Notes under the pieces: model-generated
What the model was told of the DNA's origin: nothing
Seen by the model: only the letters and a program-made list of their open reading frames with translations
Databases searched by the model: none
Program-made: the position numbers and the translations under genes
In this document: one piece after another, positions 47,423 to 56,013 of the stretch
How positions within the stretch are numbered: the first letter of the stretch is position 1
How the letters are laid out: each line of letters opens with the position of its first letter
From: Nocardia neocaledoniensis
GTDB taxonomy: Bacteria; Actinomycetota; Actinomycetes; Mycobacteriales; Mycobacteriaceae
Assembly (NCBI RefSeq): GCF_003182135.1
Contig: NZ_QGTL01000010.1
Coordinates: forward strand, 205,059-269,058
DNA length: 64,000 nt
Direction of reading: 5' to 3'

Positions 47423-49021
47423 TCACTCCAGCGCGCCATCCTGATGGAGATGCCCTTCGGCGTCGAGTTCCACGACGGTGTCGATGCCGAGCCGGCGCAG
47501 GAAGGGGTAGTCGTGGCTGATCACCAGCACGGCGCCGCGATAGGCGGTCAGCGCTTCGACGAGTCGATCAACACTGGCGATGTCGAGGTTGTTGGTCGGC
47601 TCGTCGAGGACGAGCAACTGGACCGGCGGATCGGCGAACAGCAGTCGCGCCAGCGAGACCCGGAAGCGTTCGCCACCCGACAGCGTCGCGACCGGGCGAT
47701 CGACGCTGTTGCCGCGCAACAGCATCCGGGCGAGGTGGTTGCGGATCACGCCGGGCGCCGTCGTCACCGCGGCGGCGTGCACGTTCTCGAGCGCACTGGC
47801 CTGCTCGTCCAATCCGTCCAGGCGTTGCGGCAGATATCCCACGCGATCGGTGAACAGGACGCCGCGTGCCGGATCGCGACCGTGCAGCAGGTCCTCGATC
47901 AAGGTCGTCTTGCCGACCCCGTTGCCTCCGACGACCGCGACCCGTTCCGGCCCCTGGATGCTGATGACCCGCGCGCCGTCGCGGAGTTCGGCGATCCGCC
48001 TGCCCCGCGGCACGTCGGGATCCGGCAGGTCGAGCCGGATGTGTTCCTCCCTGCGCACCCGTTCGGCCGCCGCGACCAGAATCTCCTGGGCCGCAGCTAC
48101 TTTCGCATCGAGAGTGGTGCGCATCACTCCCGCCGAGGCCTGTGCCTTGCTGGCCCGGTTGCCCGCCATGATCCGGGGGATGCCGCCGTTGCGCTGGGTG
48201 GCGCGCCCGGTCCGTTCCCGCCGGGCGAGCTTGGTCTCGGCCTCGATCCGTTGCCGCTTCTCGACTTTCAGCGCTTGCTCGGCGCTTCGCGCCGCCTGGG
48301 CGGCCGCAGCCTGCTCCTGCTCGACGTGTTCCTTCCAGGCGCTGTAGGGACCGCCGAACACGGCCAGGTTCGCGCCGTGCAACTCCGCCGTGGCATCCAT
48401 GTGCTCGAGCAGTTCGAGGTCGTGGCTGACCACGACGAGGGTGCCGGGCCAGGTATCCACGAAGCCGGTGAGCGCGGAGCGGGTCGCGCGGTCCAGGTTG
48501 TTGGTGGGCTCGTCGAGGAGGGTGATCGGCGTGCGCTGGATCCGCAGTCCCGTGATCGCGACCAGAACGGCCTGGCCGCCGGAGATCGCGCCGACTCGCC
48601 GGTCGAGATCGGCGGCGCTGAAACCGATCTCGTGCAGTGCTTCGTCCGCGCGGGCTTCGATGTCCCAGTCGTCGCCGACTGTCTCGAAATGCCGATCCGC
48701 GACCTCGCCCGCTTCGATCGCGCGCAGCGCCGCCAGTTTTCCGGCGACACCGAGCAGATCCGCGATGGTCTGCTCGCGGCCGAGCGTGAGGGTTTGCGGC
48801 AGATACCCGACCGCACCGGTCGTATCGATGTGCCCGGACGTCGGCGTCAACTGCCCGCCGATCAGGCGCAGCAGCGTGGATTTGCCCGCGCCGTTCCGGC
48901 CGATCAGCCCGGTGCGCCCGGCACCGAACGCGCCGTTCACTCCGGCGAGCGCGACGGTCCCGTCGGGCCATTCGAAACTCAGGTCGTGCAGTGTGATCGC
49001 GGAATGCGTGAATGATGACAT
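47423..49021 (-). CDS. ABC-F family ATPase (ribosome-associated, resistance-type candidate)
   Basis: 532 residues with two ABC domains and no membrane segments. First Walker A GRNGAGKSTLLRL at about 40, signature ISGGQAV, Walker B TLLDEPTNNLD. A linker helix pair (KEHVEQEQAAAAQ, TKLARRERTGRATQRNGGIPRIMAGNRASKAQ) follows, then second Walker A GGNGVGKTTL, signature LSGGERF and Walker B LVLDEPTNNLD. ABC-F proteins with such linkers protect ribosomes from antibiotics or act in translation. The linker class (ARE versus housekeeping) cannot be settled by eye. A palindrome lies 20 bp upstream. Confidence 0.87.
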   Translation of the reverse strand: MSSFTHSAITLHDLSFEWPDGTVALAGVNGAFGAGRTGLIGRNGAGKSTLLRLIGGQLTPTSGHIDTTGAVGYLPQTLTLGREQTIADLLGVAGKLAALRAIEAGEVADRHFETVGDDWDIEARADEALHEIGFSAADLDRRVGAISGGQAVLVAITGLRIQRTPITLLDEPTNNLDRATRSALTGFVDTWPGTLVVVSHDLELLEHMDATAELHGANLAVFGGPYSAWKEHVEQEQAAAAQAARSAEQALKVEKRQRIEAETKLARRERTGRATQRNGGIPRIMAGNRASKAQASAGVMRTTLDAKVAAAQEILVAAAERVRREEHIRLDLPDPDVPRGRRIAELRDGARVISIQGPERVAVVGGNGVGKTTLIEDLLHGRDPARGVLFTDRVGYLPQRLDGLDEQASALENVHAAAVTTAPGVIRNHLARMLLRGNSVDRPVATLSGGERFRVSLARLLFADPPVQLLVLDEPTNNLDIASVDRLVEALTAYRGAVLVISHDYPFLRRLGIDTVVELDAEGHLHQDGALE

Positions 49022-49040
49022 GGGTCGTTCGACTCTTCCT

Positions 49041-49055
49041 GCTCGTGACACGAGC
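49041..49055. promoter_or_regulatory. Perfect palindrome upstream of the ABC-F gene
   Basis: GCTCGTG-A-CACGAGC has 7-bp arms and lies 20 bp before the ABC-F start codon, within the 274-bp divergent region shared with the LysE-type exporter gene. It may be an operator of a dimeric regulator, or an RNA hairpin controlling translation, as attenuation is common in resistance ABC-F genes. No leader peptide with a clear ribosome site was found. Confidence 0.4.
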
Positions 49056-49295
49056 GGCCGCAAAGGTTCGGAATTCGCGGAAGCCGTCGAAGGCGACGAG
49101 GGCGCGGGAAGCGCGGGCTCGATCGGGTACGCCGAAGACACATTCCGGCACGAGCGGGAACGTGAGTTCGGGGCGCCGCCTTCGAGAGGGCGGCTAGAGT
49201 CTGTCGACCTCGATGAGCACGTGGTCAGGCTAGCACCCGGCCGCGGCGGCGAAATCCGGTGGAGGAACGGTGGCCGGGCGTGCTTGCATGGAGTG

Positions 49296-49934
49296 ATGGT
49301 GTCCGCCGACCGTCTGCTCGCCTTCGCGGCGATGTCGTTCCTGCTGATCGTGGTGCCAGGGCCCAGTGTGCTGTTCGTCATCAGCCGGGCGCTGTCGCAG
49401 GGTCGCCGTGCGGCGCTGACCACGGTCGTGGGTAACACCGCTGGCGCCTATGTGCTGGTCGTGGCCGTGGCCTTCGGGGTCGGCGCGGTGGTCGAACGGT
49501 CGGTTCTGGCGTTCACGATTCTCAAGCTGGTGGGTGCCGCCTACCTGGTGTACCTGGGGGTGAAGGCGTGGCGGGAGCGCGGGTCCTTGGGGACTGCAGT
49601 TGCCGGGGCGGGCGGCGAACAGGGTGGTCTGCGGACGTTGTGGGAGGGTGTCGCGGTCGGGGTCACCAATCCGAAGACCATCGTGTTCTTCGCCGCGGTT
49701 CTGCCGCAGTTCGTCGACCGGTCGCAGGGATCCGTCGTCGCGCAGATGCTGCTGCTCGGACTCGTGTTCAACGTCATCGCCGTGGCGTCCGACCTGGTGT
49801 GGGGCATGGCCGCGGCCACCGCGAGGGAGTGGTTCGCCCGGTCACCGCGGCGGCTTTCCCTGGTCGGCGGGGTCGGCGGGCTCACCATGATCGGACTCGG
49901 CGTCACCGTCGCCGCGACCGGACGCAAGGACTGA
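49296..49934 (+). CDS. LysE/RhtB family exporter
   Basis: 212 residues with six hydrophobic segments. The LysE/RhtB signature is PGPSVLFVISRALSQGRRAAL in the first helix-loop, with LVYLGVKAWRERG and GVTNPKTIVFFAAVLPQFV further on. These proteins export amino acids such as homoserine, threonine or lysine, or related small metabolites. It lies divergent from the ABC-F gene; the two might share a regulator. The ATG at 49296 is preceded by no strong ribosome site. Confidence 0.87.
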   Translation: MVSADRLLAFAAMSFLLIVVPGPSVLFVISRALSQGRRAALTTVVGNTAGAYVLVVAVAFGVGAVVERSVLAFTILKLVGAAYLVYLGVKAWRERGSLGTAVAGAGGEQGGLRTLWEGVAVGVTNPKTIVFFAAVLPQFVDRSQGSVVAQMLLLGLVFNVIAVASDLVWGMAAATAREWFARSPRRLSLVGGVGGLTMIGLGVTVAATGRKD

Positions 49935-49940
49935 CCCGGG

Positions 49941-49965
49941 CCCGGCTCCTGTCGTGGGAGCCGGG
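49941..49965. terminator. Hairpin terminator between convergent genes
   Basis: CCCGGCTCC-N7-GGAGCCGGG has perfect 9-bp arms. It starts 7 bp after the LysE-type stop and 22 bp from the stop of the convergent SGNH hydrolase gene. Confidence 0.8.
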
Positions 49966-49986
49966 ACCGGGTGCGCCCCGCGGGGT

Positions 49987-51234
49987 TCAGAGGGTGTTCA
50001 GGTCCACGGCCGCGGCCATGGCGCGGTATCCCGCGGCGTTCGGATGCTTGTGGTCGCCGGAGTCGAAGGCGGGGTTCAAGCGGTCCGGGTCGGCGGGGTC
50101 GGCGACGGCGGCCGAGAAATCGGCGACGGCGTCGAATGCGCCGCTGGTGCGGATCCATTCGTTGACCGCGCGGAGTTTGGCGGCCGAGGTCGGCGTGTAG
50201 TACTCGGCGCCCTTCATCGGCAACAGCGTGCCGCCCACGACGGTGAGTCCGGCCCGGTGGGCACGGGCGATCAAGTCGCGGTAGGCGGCGATCAACTGCT
50301 CCACCGACACCATCGGATTCGGCTTGTAGGTCGGCAGGTCCACTTCCGAGAAGCCGATGTCGTTGAGCCCGCCCAGGAGTACGACGGTGCGTACGCCTTT
50401 GTGCGCCAAGACGTCTCGGTCGAAGCGCCGCGTCGCGCTCTCGCCGTACCACGGCGAATCGCTGAGCAGGGTGTTCCCGCCGATGCCCGCGTTCAGCACC
50501 ACGCGGGGCGTCCCGGCGGCGGCGAGTCGATCCGCCAGCGCGTCGGGATAGCGGTTGTCGCCGTCGTTGTCGGAACCGAAGCCGTCGGTGATCGAGTCGC
50601 CGAACGCGACGATCGCCCCCGCGCCGGCGGTGCCGCCCGTCATCTCCACGCTCGACAGGTAGTACCAGGAGTGCGTGGTGTCGGTGAAGGCGGCGCCGTC
50701 GGCCGCGCCGACGTGGTCACCGGAGGCCCGGTAGGACGTGGCGTAGCCCTGCGCGTGGAAGGTGGCCGGACCGGACGGTTCACGCAGGTAGAGCGTGACG
50801 GTCGCGGATTCCAGTGGGGCCAGCCGCAATTCGGCGACATCACTGGTCAGGTCGGCGCCCGGGGCGATCGTGGCGCTCTCGCTGCCGTGGAAACGCAAGG
50901 GCCGCAGGCTGTCCGGGTGCACGGCGGCGCCGGACTCGGTGCGGCCGATGGTGGCGGCGGCGATACGGAGTTCGTCGCGCCCGAACAGGTTCGACAGCGT
51001 GATGCGCGCGGAATCGCCGCCGGTGGTGACCCGGACGACCTGCCGGAGGGTGTGCTCGGCAAAGCCGTCGAGCGACCAGTTCGGCTCGAAGCCGGCACTC
51101 GGCTGCTGCATCGGCACCGACCAGGCGATCCTGGGTTCGTCGCCGGGTTTCGCGGAGGTGTCGCCGCAAGCCGCGGTGGCGACGGTGGCGGTGATCGCCA
51201 GGGCAGCGGTCATGATCTTCTTCCAGACGTGCAT
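49987..51234 (-). CDS. SGNH/GDSL hydrolase lipoprotein
   Basis: 415 residues. A lipoprotein leader (MHVWKKIMTAALAITATVATAACGD, Cys near residue 23) precedes an N-terminal beta-sandwich (about 40-190) and a C-terminal SGNH domain. Block I is IVAFGDSITDGFGS with nucleophile Ser, block II Gly is in NAGIGGNTLL, block III is GGLNDIG, and block V is GDHKHPN with Asp and His. The family comprises esterases, acetyl-xylan deacetylases and lipases. It is surface anchored. It lies 28 bp after the DHA1 exporter gene and is probably co-transcribed with it. Confidence 0.87.
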   Translation of the reverse strand: MHVWKKIMTAALAITATVATAACGDTSAKPGDEPRIAWSVPMQQPSAGFEPNWSLDGFAEHTLRQVVRVTTGGDSARITLSNLFGRDELRIAAATIGRTESGAAVHPDSLRPLRFHGSESATIAPGADLTSDVAELRLAPLESATVTLYLREPSGPATFHAQGYATSYRASGDHVGAADGAAFTDTTHSWYYLSSVEMTGGTAGAGAIVAFGDSITDGFGSDNDGDNRYPDALADRLAAAGTPRVVLNAGIGGNTLLSDSPWYGESATRRFDRDVLAHKGVRTVVLLGGLNDIGFSEVDLPTYKPNPMVSVEQLIAAYRDLIARAHRAGLTVVGGTLLPMKGAEYYTPTSAAKLRAVNEWIRTSGAFDAVADFSAAVADPADPDRLNPAFDSGDHKHPNAAGYRAMAAAVDLNTL

Positions 51235-51262
51235 GATGTGTGTCGTTTCTCGGGAGTGGGGG

Positions 51263-52453
51263 TTATCCGCGGCCGTCGAGCGCGCGGGAGACCAGGGTGA
51301 CGACCAGCGCGGCGGCCGCCAGACCGGCGCCGATCCAGGCGGGCGCGGTGAGACCGAGCCCGCGGTCGATGGCGGCGGAGCCGAGCCAGGAGGCCGCGGC
51401 GATGCCGACGTTGAAGGCGGAGATGTTGGCCGCCGAACCGAGCGTCGACGCGCGGCCCGCGGTGTCGAGCACCCGCATCTGCACCGCCGGGACGATCGCG
51501 AAGCCGGTCGCACCGAGCGCGAGGATCGTCACCGTCGCTCCGACCGGGTGGGCGGCGACGGCAGCAAAGATCACCAGCACAACCGTCAGGGCGGCGAGCG
51601 CGCCGATCAAGGTGGGCAGCACCGCGCGGTCGGCGAGTCTGCCGCCGATGAGATTGCCGCCGAACAGGCCGACGCCGAAGACGACCAGCAGCCAGGGCAC
51701 GGCCGCGTCCGGCAGCCCGGTCACCTCGGTCAGGATCGGTTCGAAGAAGGTGAACACCGCGAAGACGGCGCCGAAGCCGAGCGCGGTGATCAGCAGCGCC
51801 GACCACACCTGGACCCGCGCGAACACCGCCAATTGTGCTCGGAAGTCCACGAATTCGCGCGGCTGTGGCGGCACCAGCGCGAGGACCGCGGCCAGCGCTG
51901 CCACGCCGACGGCGGTCACCGCCCAGAACGTCGAACGCCAGCCGAAGGCCTGGCCGAGCGCGGTGCCGAGCGGCACCCCCGCCACATTCGCCAGCGTGAG
52001 CCCGGTGAACATGGTGGCGATGGCGCCGGCCCGGCGCTGCGGCGCGACCAGGTCCGCCGCCACGACCGCACCGATCCCGAAGAACGCGCCGTGGGTGAGC
52101 GCCGCGACGATCCGGCCCGCCAGCAGCAGTTCGTAGTTCGGCGCCACGGCCGACAGCAGGTTGCCCGCGACGAAGATCCCCAGCAGCGACGCGAGCATCG
52201 TCTTGCGCGGAACGCGGGCGCCCAGCGCGGTCATCAGCGGCGCGCCGACGGCGACACCGGCGGCATAGCCGGTGACCAGCAGGCCCGCGCTCGGCACCGA
52301 GATCGACAGGTCGTCGCCGATCACGCCGAGCAGTCCCACGAGGACGAATTCGGTGAGGCCGATGCCGAAGGCGCCGAGCGCCAGTGCACCCAGCGCGTAT
52401 TCCGGTTCGTGTGCGGTCCGGGCCCGGGGTGGGGCAGTCGATAGCGTTGTCAT
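51263..52453 (-). CDS. DHA1 family MFS exporter
   Basis: 396 residues, 12 membrane segments. The features are ALGAFGIGLTEFVLVGLLGVI, LVTGYAAGVAVGAPLMTAL, the motif A region GARVPRKTML, and the motif C-like FTGLTLANVAGVPLGTALGQAFGWRSTFWAV. These place it in the AraJ/Cmx-like branch of DHA1 exporters (chloramphenicol, arabinose, purines). The substrate is unknown. It is divergent from a LysR gene that probably controls it; 136 bp lie between. Confidence 0.87.
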   Translation of the reverse strand: MTTLSTAPPRARTAHEPEYALGALALGAFGIGLTEFVLVGLLGVIGDDLSISVPSAGLLVTGYAAGVAVGAPLMTALGARVPRKTMLASLLGIFVAGNLLSAVAPNYELLLAGRIVAALTHGAFFGIGAVVAADLVAPQRRAGAIATMFTGLTLANVAGVPLGTALGQAFGWRSTFWAVTAVGVAALAAVLALVPPQPREFVDFRAQLAVFARVQVWSALLITALGFGAVFAVFTFFEPILTEVTGLPDAAVPWLLVVFGVGLFGGNLIGGRLADRAVLPTLIGALAALTVVLVIFAAVAAHPVGATVTILALGATGFAIVPAVQMRVLDTAGRASTLGSAANISAFNVGIAAASWLGSAAIDRGLGLTAPAWIGAGLAAAALVVTLVSRALDGRG

Positions 52454-52589
52454 GGGCGGGCTCCTCGGTGCGAGATCTTCTGCTCAGCAAGGTGTCGGTG
52501 GCGATCGTTAGGCTGATCGTGTTTTCAGATTGCTGGCGCGCTGCCGAACCATCAACGGCCAGTGGCGACATGACCGATTAGCGAGAGTT

Positions 52590-53513
52590 ATGGAACGGCA
52601 GGAGATCGAGATCTTCCTGGCGCTGTGCGAGGAACTGCACTTCGGCCGGGCCGCCGAACGCCTGTTCCTGACGCAGGCCAGGGTCAGCCAGACGATCAAG
52701 AAGCTCGAACGTCATTTCGGCGCACCGTTGTTCGAGCGCACCAGCAGGCAGGTCCGCTTGGCGCCCGTCGGGCGCATACTGCGCGACGACCTGCTACCGA
52801 TCCGGGCCCAGCTGGACCGGGCCGTGGAGCGGGCCAGGGCTGCGGCGCGCAGCGTGGAAGGCACGCTGCGCGTGGGATATCTGGGCGGGCTCGCCGCCGG
52901 TCTGCTGGTCGACTCCGTCCCGACCTTCCGCGGCCGTCATCCCGAGTGCGAGGTGCACGCCCGCGAGGTCCACCTCGGCGACGTCTTCGGCCCGCTGCGC
53001 CGCGACGAACTCGACCTGGTGATCAGCCACTCCCCCGTCGGCGAACACGACCTGGTCGCCGGACCGGCGCTGCTCACCGAACCCACCGGGCTCGTCGTCC
53101 CCCGCGCCCACCGGCTCGCCCGCGCCGGCTCCCTCGGCGCGAGCCTGTCCGGCGTCGAGGTGATCTCCATCGGCGGCCCGTCCGGTGTCTACTGGCAGCG
53201 CTATCTCGACGAGACCTGGCACATCACCCCCGCCACCCCCGTCGGCGCGCACACCTTCGAAGACGTGCTGACCGCCGTGTCCTTCGGTGCGGGGGTCCAC
53301 CCCGCCGGCGCGCACGCCGAACGTCACTACCCCCGCCACGGCGCCGTCTACGTCCCCTTCGACGACGGCCGCGGCCACGTCTGGCGACCGGTCTGGCTCC
53401 CGGGCGCCGACAATGCCCGGCTCCGGGCCTTCGTCCGCGCGGTGGTCGACACGGTCGCGGATCGCGCCGAGCACTACTTCATCGCGCCACCGGATCGCGG
53501 AGGCGCGCGGTGA
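52590..53513 (+). CDS. LysR family transcriptional regulator
   Basis: 307 residues. The N-terminal winged HTH reads FLALCEELHFGRAAERLFLTQARVSQTIKKLERHFGAPLFERTSRQVRLAPVG, then an effector domain from about residue 92 (GTLRVGYLGGLAAGLLVDSVPTFRGRHP). It belongs to the common actinobacterial LysR type with a short linker helix. It is divergent from the DHA1 exporter gene, the classic LysR arrangement. ATG at 52590 with AGCGAGAG upstream. Its stop lies about 10 bp from the convergent GYD gene. Confidence 0.88.
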   Translation: MERQEIEIFLALCEELHFGRAAERLFLTQARVSQTIKKLERHFGAPLFERTSRQVRLAPVGRILRDDLLPIRAQLDRAVERARAAARSVEGTLRVGYLGGLAAGLLVDSVPTFRGRHPECEVHAREVHLGDVFGPLRRDELDLVISHSPVGEHDLVAGPALLTEPTGLVVPRAHRLARAGSLGASLSGVEVISIGGPSGVYWQRYLDETWHITPATPVGAHTFEDVLTAVSFGAGVHPAGAHAERHYPRHGAVYVPFDDGRGHVWRPVWLPGADNARLRAFVRAVVDTVADRAEHYFIAPPDRGGAR

Positions 53514-53522
53514 GCCGAGTGG

Positions 53523-53840
53523 TCAGGCCGGCGGCCGGTAGGTGACGTCCAGCGCGACGGCTTCATCGACCTGCGCGGGCGTCAGCAGATTCACCGTGTG
53601 GGACACCGCGGCGCCCGCGGCGGCCGTGCGAATGGCCAGCGCCGCGGCCGCGACGTCGTCCGGGACCTCGCCGATCACGTACAGATCGTCCTCGCCGAAC
53701 GCGAAATAGCACGCCTCGACCGATCCCCCGACGCTCTCGACCATCTCCGTGATCGCTGCCCGGCGCGCACTACCGCCCTGCGCCAACAGCCCCTGCGCGC
53801 CTTCCTGGAAATAGCTGACCCGCCACAGGTACTTGGGCAT
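53523..53840 (-). CDS. GYD domain protein
   Basis: 105 residues. MPKYLWRVSYFQEGAQGLLAQGGSARRAAITEMVESVGGSVEACYFAFGEDDLYVI is the GYD-domain pattern: a beta-alpha-beta ferredoxin-like fold with a conserved Gly and a FGExD turn. Function unknown in the family. The ATG at 53840 is chosen because GAGGAGG lies 9 bases upstream; the ATG three codons earlier abuts that site. Confidence 0.82.
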   Translation of the reverse strand: MPKYLWRVSYFQEGAQGLLAQGGSARRAAITEMVESVGGSVEACYFAFGEDDLYVIGEVPDDVAAAALAIRTAAAGAAVSHTVNLLTPAQVDEAVALDVTYRPPA

Positions 53841-53981
53841 CTGCACCATCCTCCTCGGTCGGACACGATTTCGTCGAGACCGAGCCTAGGCGGCGGGTGC
53901 TGCGGCAAACATCCAGCGCGAGTCGCTGTCGCCGCACTGATGCGGCACCGCAACTACCGCGATACCTCGGCGTCCGGCACG

Positions 53982-55061
53982 TCATCGGTCGGACGAGCCA
54001 CCCGCCGATCCACTCCCGAGCAGGCACAACGGGTTCGCCACCAGCGCCGCCTGTGCCGATCCCGACGACGAACCGGTGATCCCGGCATCGACCGGTGGCG
54101 TGGTCGGCACCGGCGCGGCCGGGTCGCCCGAACCACCCGTCAGCATCGACTCACCGTCGAGATTCGAGGGTGCCGAGACATCGAGCAGGTCCAGCACGGT
54201 CGGGGTGATGTCGGCGAGGGTGTACCCGTTGTGCTGCGCACCGGCCGCGAACCCGGCCCCGCGCGCCAGCACGAAACTTGCTGTCTCGTAGGCACTCTGG
54301 CCGCCGTGCCCACCGTCCGGCGTGTGCCCGTGGTCGGTGGTGACCAGAATCGTCCACCGCTCGTCCGGATGCGACGCCGCCCGCGCGTCCACCGCGGCGG
54401 TGATCTTGCCGACCAGCGCGTCGGCGCGGCCGATGGCATCGCGATACGCCTGCGGCCAGATTCCGCGCAGCGTGTGGCCCACGATGTCCACCTGATCGAG
54501 GTGCGTGAACAGCAGATCGGTCCCGTCCTCGGTGATGGCCGAGACCGCCGCCGCGGTGGCGTTGGCGTCGGCGGTGGTCTCACAGACGCCCGCGCCGGTG
54601 GGATCGAGCTGGGTGACCGTCACCCGGTCGGCCGCCGGGCTGCCGGTCCGCGCGATCATCCCGATCTTGTCCCAGGTGCCGATGGACGCCGTCGACAACG
54701 CCGGCCGCGCCCGCTCCACCTGGGTGAACACCGTCGGATACGGCGCGAAAGCAGCGGCGGCGCAGGTGGACCCGTTGTCCTGGATGCCGTGCTTGGTGTC
54801 CCACACACCGGTCAGCGCCGTCGCCCAGGACACGCACGACATCGTCGTGTGCGGGGCGATGGAGGTGCGCGCCAGAGTGCCCTCCGCGGCCAGCCGGTCG
54901 AGGTTCGGGGCATCGGCGGCCGCCACCTCGCTCCACAGCGTGCCGTCGATGCCGATGACCACGACCTTGTCGACGACCGGCGCCGCCGACACCGGCGCGG
55001 TCGCGACGAAGGGGACGGCGGCCAGGGCGGCGGCCGCGAGCATGTGCTGAGTACGAGCCAT
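53982..55061 (-). CDS. Exported alkaline-phosphatase-superfamily phosphodiesterase
   Basis: 359 residues. A signal peptide (MARTQHMLAAAALAAVPFVATAPVSA) precedes a nucleotide pyrophosphatase/phosphodiesterase-type domain. The motifs are VVVIGIDGTLWSE (metal Asp), RTSIAPHTTMSCVSWATALTG with the nucleophile Thr/Ser region, THLDQVDIVGHTLRG, and TDHGHTPDGGHGG with metal Asp and His. The C-terminal tail is Ser/Gly-rich. It probably hydrolyses nucleotide or lipid phosphodiesters outside the cell. ATG at 55061. A palindrome lies in its promoter region. Confidence 0.83.
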   Translation of the reverse strand: MARTQHMLAAAALAAVPFVATAPVSAAPVVDKVVVIGIDGTLWSEVAAADAPNLDRLAAEGTLARTSIAPHTTMSCVSWATALTGVWDTKHGIQDNGSTCAAAAFAPYPTVFTQVERARPALSTASIGTWDKIGMIARTGSPAADRVTVTQLDPTGAGVCETTADANATAAAVSAITEDGTDLLFTHLDQVDIVGHTLRGIWPQAYRDAIGRADALVGKITAAVDARAASHPDERWTILVTTDHGHTPDGGHGGQSAYETASFVLARGAGFAAGAQHNGYTLADITPTVLDLLDVSAPSNLDGESMLTGGSGDPAAPVPTTPPVDAGITGSSSGSAQAALVANPLCLLGSGSAGGSSDR

Positions 55062-55100
55062 GCGCGGCACCGTAATACCCGGGCGGCCTCGATACGCGAT

Positions 55101-55112
55101 AATTGGACAATT
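55101..55112. promoter_or_regulatory. AATTG-GA-CAATT palindrome upstream of the phosphodiesterase gene
   Basis: An AT-rich 12-bp palindrome 40 bp upstream of the phosphodiesterase start. The 9-mer GATAATTGG that overlaps it (55098-55106) recurs on the other strand at 55984-55992, just inside the start of the thioesterase gene. In DNA of this GC content that repeat is notable and may mark binding by the adjacent TetR-like protein. Confidence 0.35.
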
Positions 55113-55149
55113 GACCGATAAACGTCGGTGTTCGTCGGCGCCGGAGCGC

Positions 55150-56007
55150 TCAGGCCTGCGCGGCGGGTCCCTCTGCGCGCATCAGACCCTGCGCGTCCGC
55201 CGAGGCCACCAATTCGCCCGCGCGGGTGAAGATCTGGATGCGGGAGTACATGCGTCCCGCGCCCGCGAACGGGCTCTCACAGCGCAGCAGCAGCCAGTTG
55301 TGCACGGTGAACGGCCGATGGAAGGTAACGGTCTGGGCGAGCATGGCCGATCGCCCCCGGCCGCCGCGCCGCGCGATCTCGGCCTGCGGATACGGCCGCA
55401 GGGTGACCGGACCGAGGAACCCCTCACTGCCGTGCGCCAGCAGAGCGCGCGAGAGCATCGGCAGATCGGGAGCCTTGTCGCAGCGCATCCACACATCCAG
55501 CGACGGCGGGCCCGCGAAGTCGAGGGCCAGCGCGTCGGCGCCACCGAACGTCCGGACCTCCCACGGCAGCAGCGCGCACGGCAGGTCGGCGCAGTCCTCC
55601 GGCCCCGGCACATCGGCCGGCAGCGCGGCGTGGTGCGCGAGGAAGTCGGGCTCGTCGACGCTGAGCATGGTCAGCACCCGCGCGTGCTCGCGCCCGTCCT
55701 GACGGAAGGTCACCTGCGCGGTGGCCAGCGACCGCCCCGACTGCACGACCTCGACCTCCACGTCCACCGCGCGGTCGGCGTATCCCCCGCGCGGGAACAC
55801 CCCGTGCAGCGACTGCACCGCCATGTGCGGCACCGTCCGCTCGGCCGCGACCACGGCCTGCGCCAGCGTCTGACTACCCAACGTGGTCGGCAGCGTCGAC
55901 GTCACATTCCGCGCCAGGAACCGCCCCGTCGCGACTTCCTCGAGCTCGAGCACATCCAGCAGGTCGACCAGGTCGACCACCGGCCAATTATCAGTTCCAC
56001 CAGCCAC
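55150..56007 (-). CDS. Acyl-CoA thioesterase (double hot-dog, TesB-like)
   Basis: 285 residues with two hot-dog repeats. The N-terminal repeat has FLARNVTSTLPTTLGSQTLAQAVVAAERTVP and SLHGVFPRGGYADRAVDVEVEVVQSGRSLATAQVTFRQDG. The C-terminal repeat has DVWMRCDKAPDLPMLSRALLAHGS, VTFHRPFTVHNWLLLRCESPFAGAGRMYSRIQIFTRAGELVASADAQGLMR. This is a TesB-type thioesterase that hydrolyses acyl-CoA esters. A GTG start at 56007 has a weak ribosome site. It is divergent from the TetR-like gene, with starts only 6 bp apart. Confidence 0.85.
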   Translation of the reverse strand: MAGGTDNWPVVDLVDLLDVLELEEVATGRFLARNVTSTLPTTLGSQTLAQAVVAAERTVPHMAVQSLHGVFPRGGYADRAVDVEVEVVQSGRSLATAQVTFRQDGREHARVLTMLSVDEPDFLAHHAALPADVPGPEDCADLPCALLPWEVRTFGGADALALDFAGPPSLDVWMRCDKAPDLPMLSRALLAHGSEGFLGPVTLRPYPQAEIARRGGRGRSAMLAQTVTFHRPFTVHNWLLLRCESPFAGAGRMYSRIQIFTRAGELVASADAQGLMRAEGPAAQA

Positions 56008-56013
56008 CGCGGA

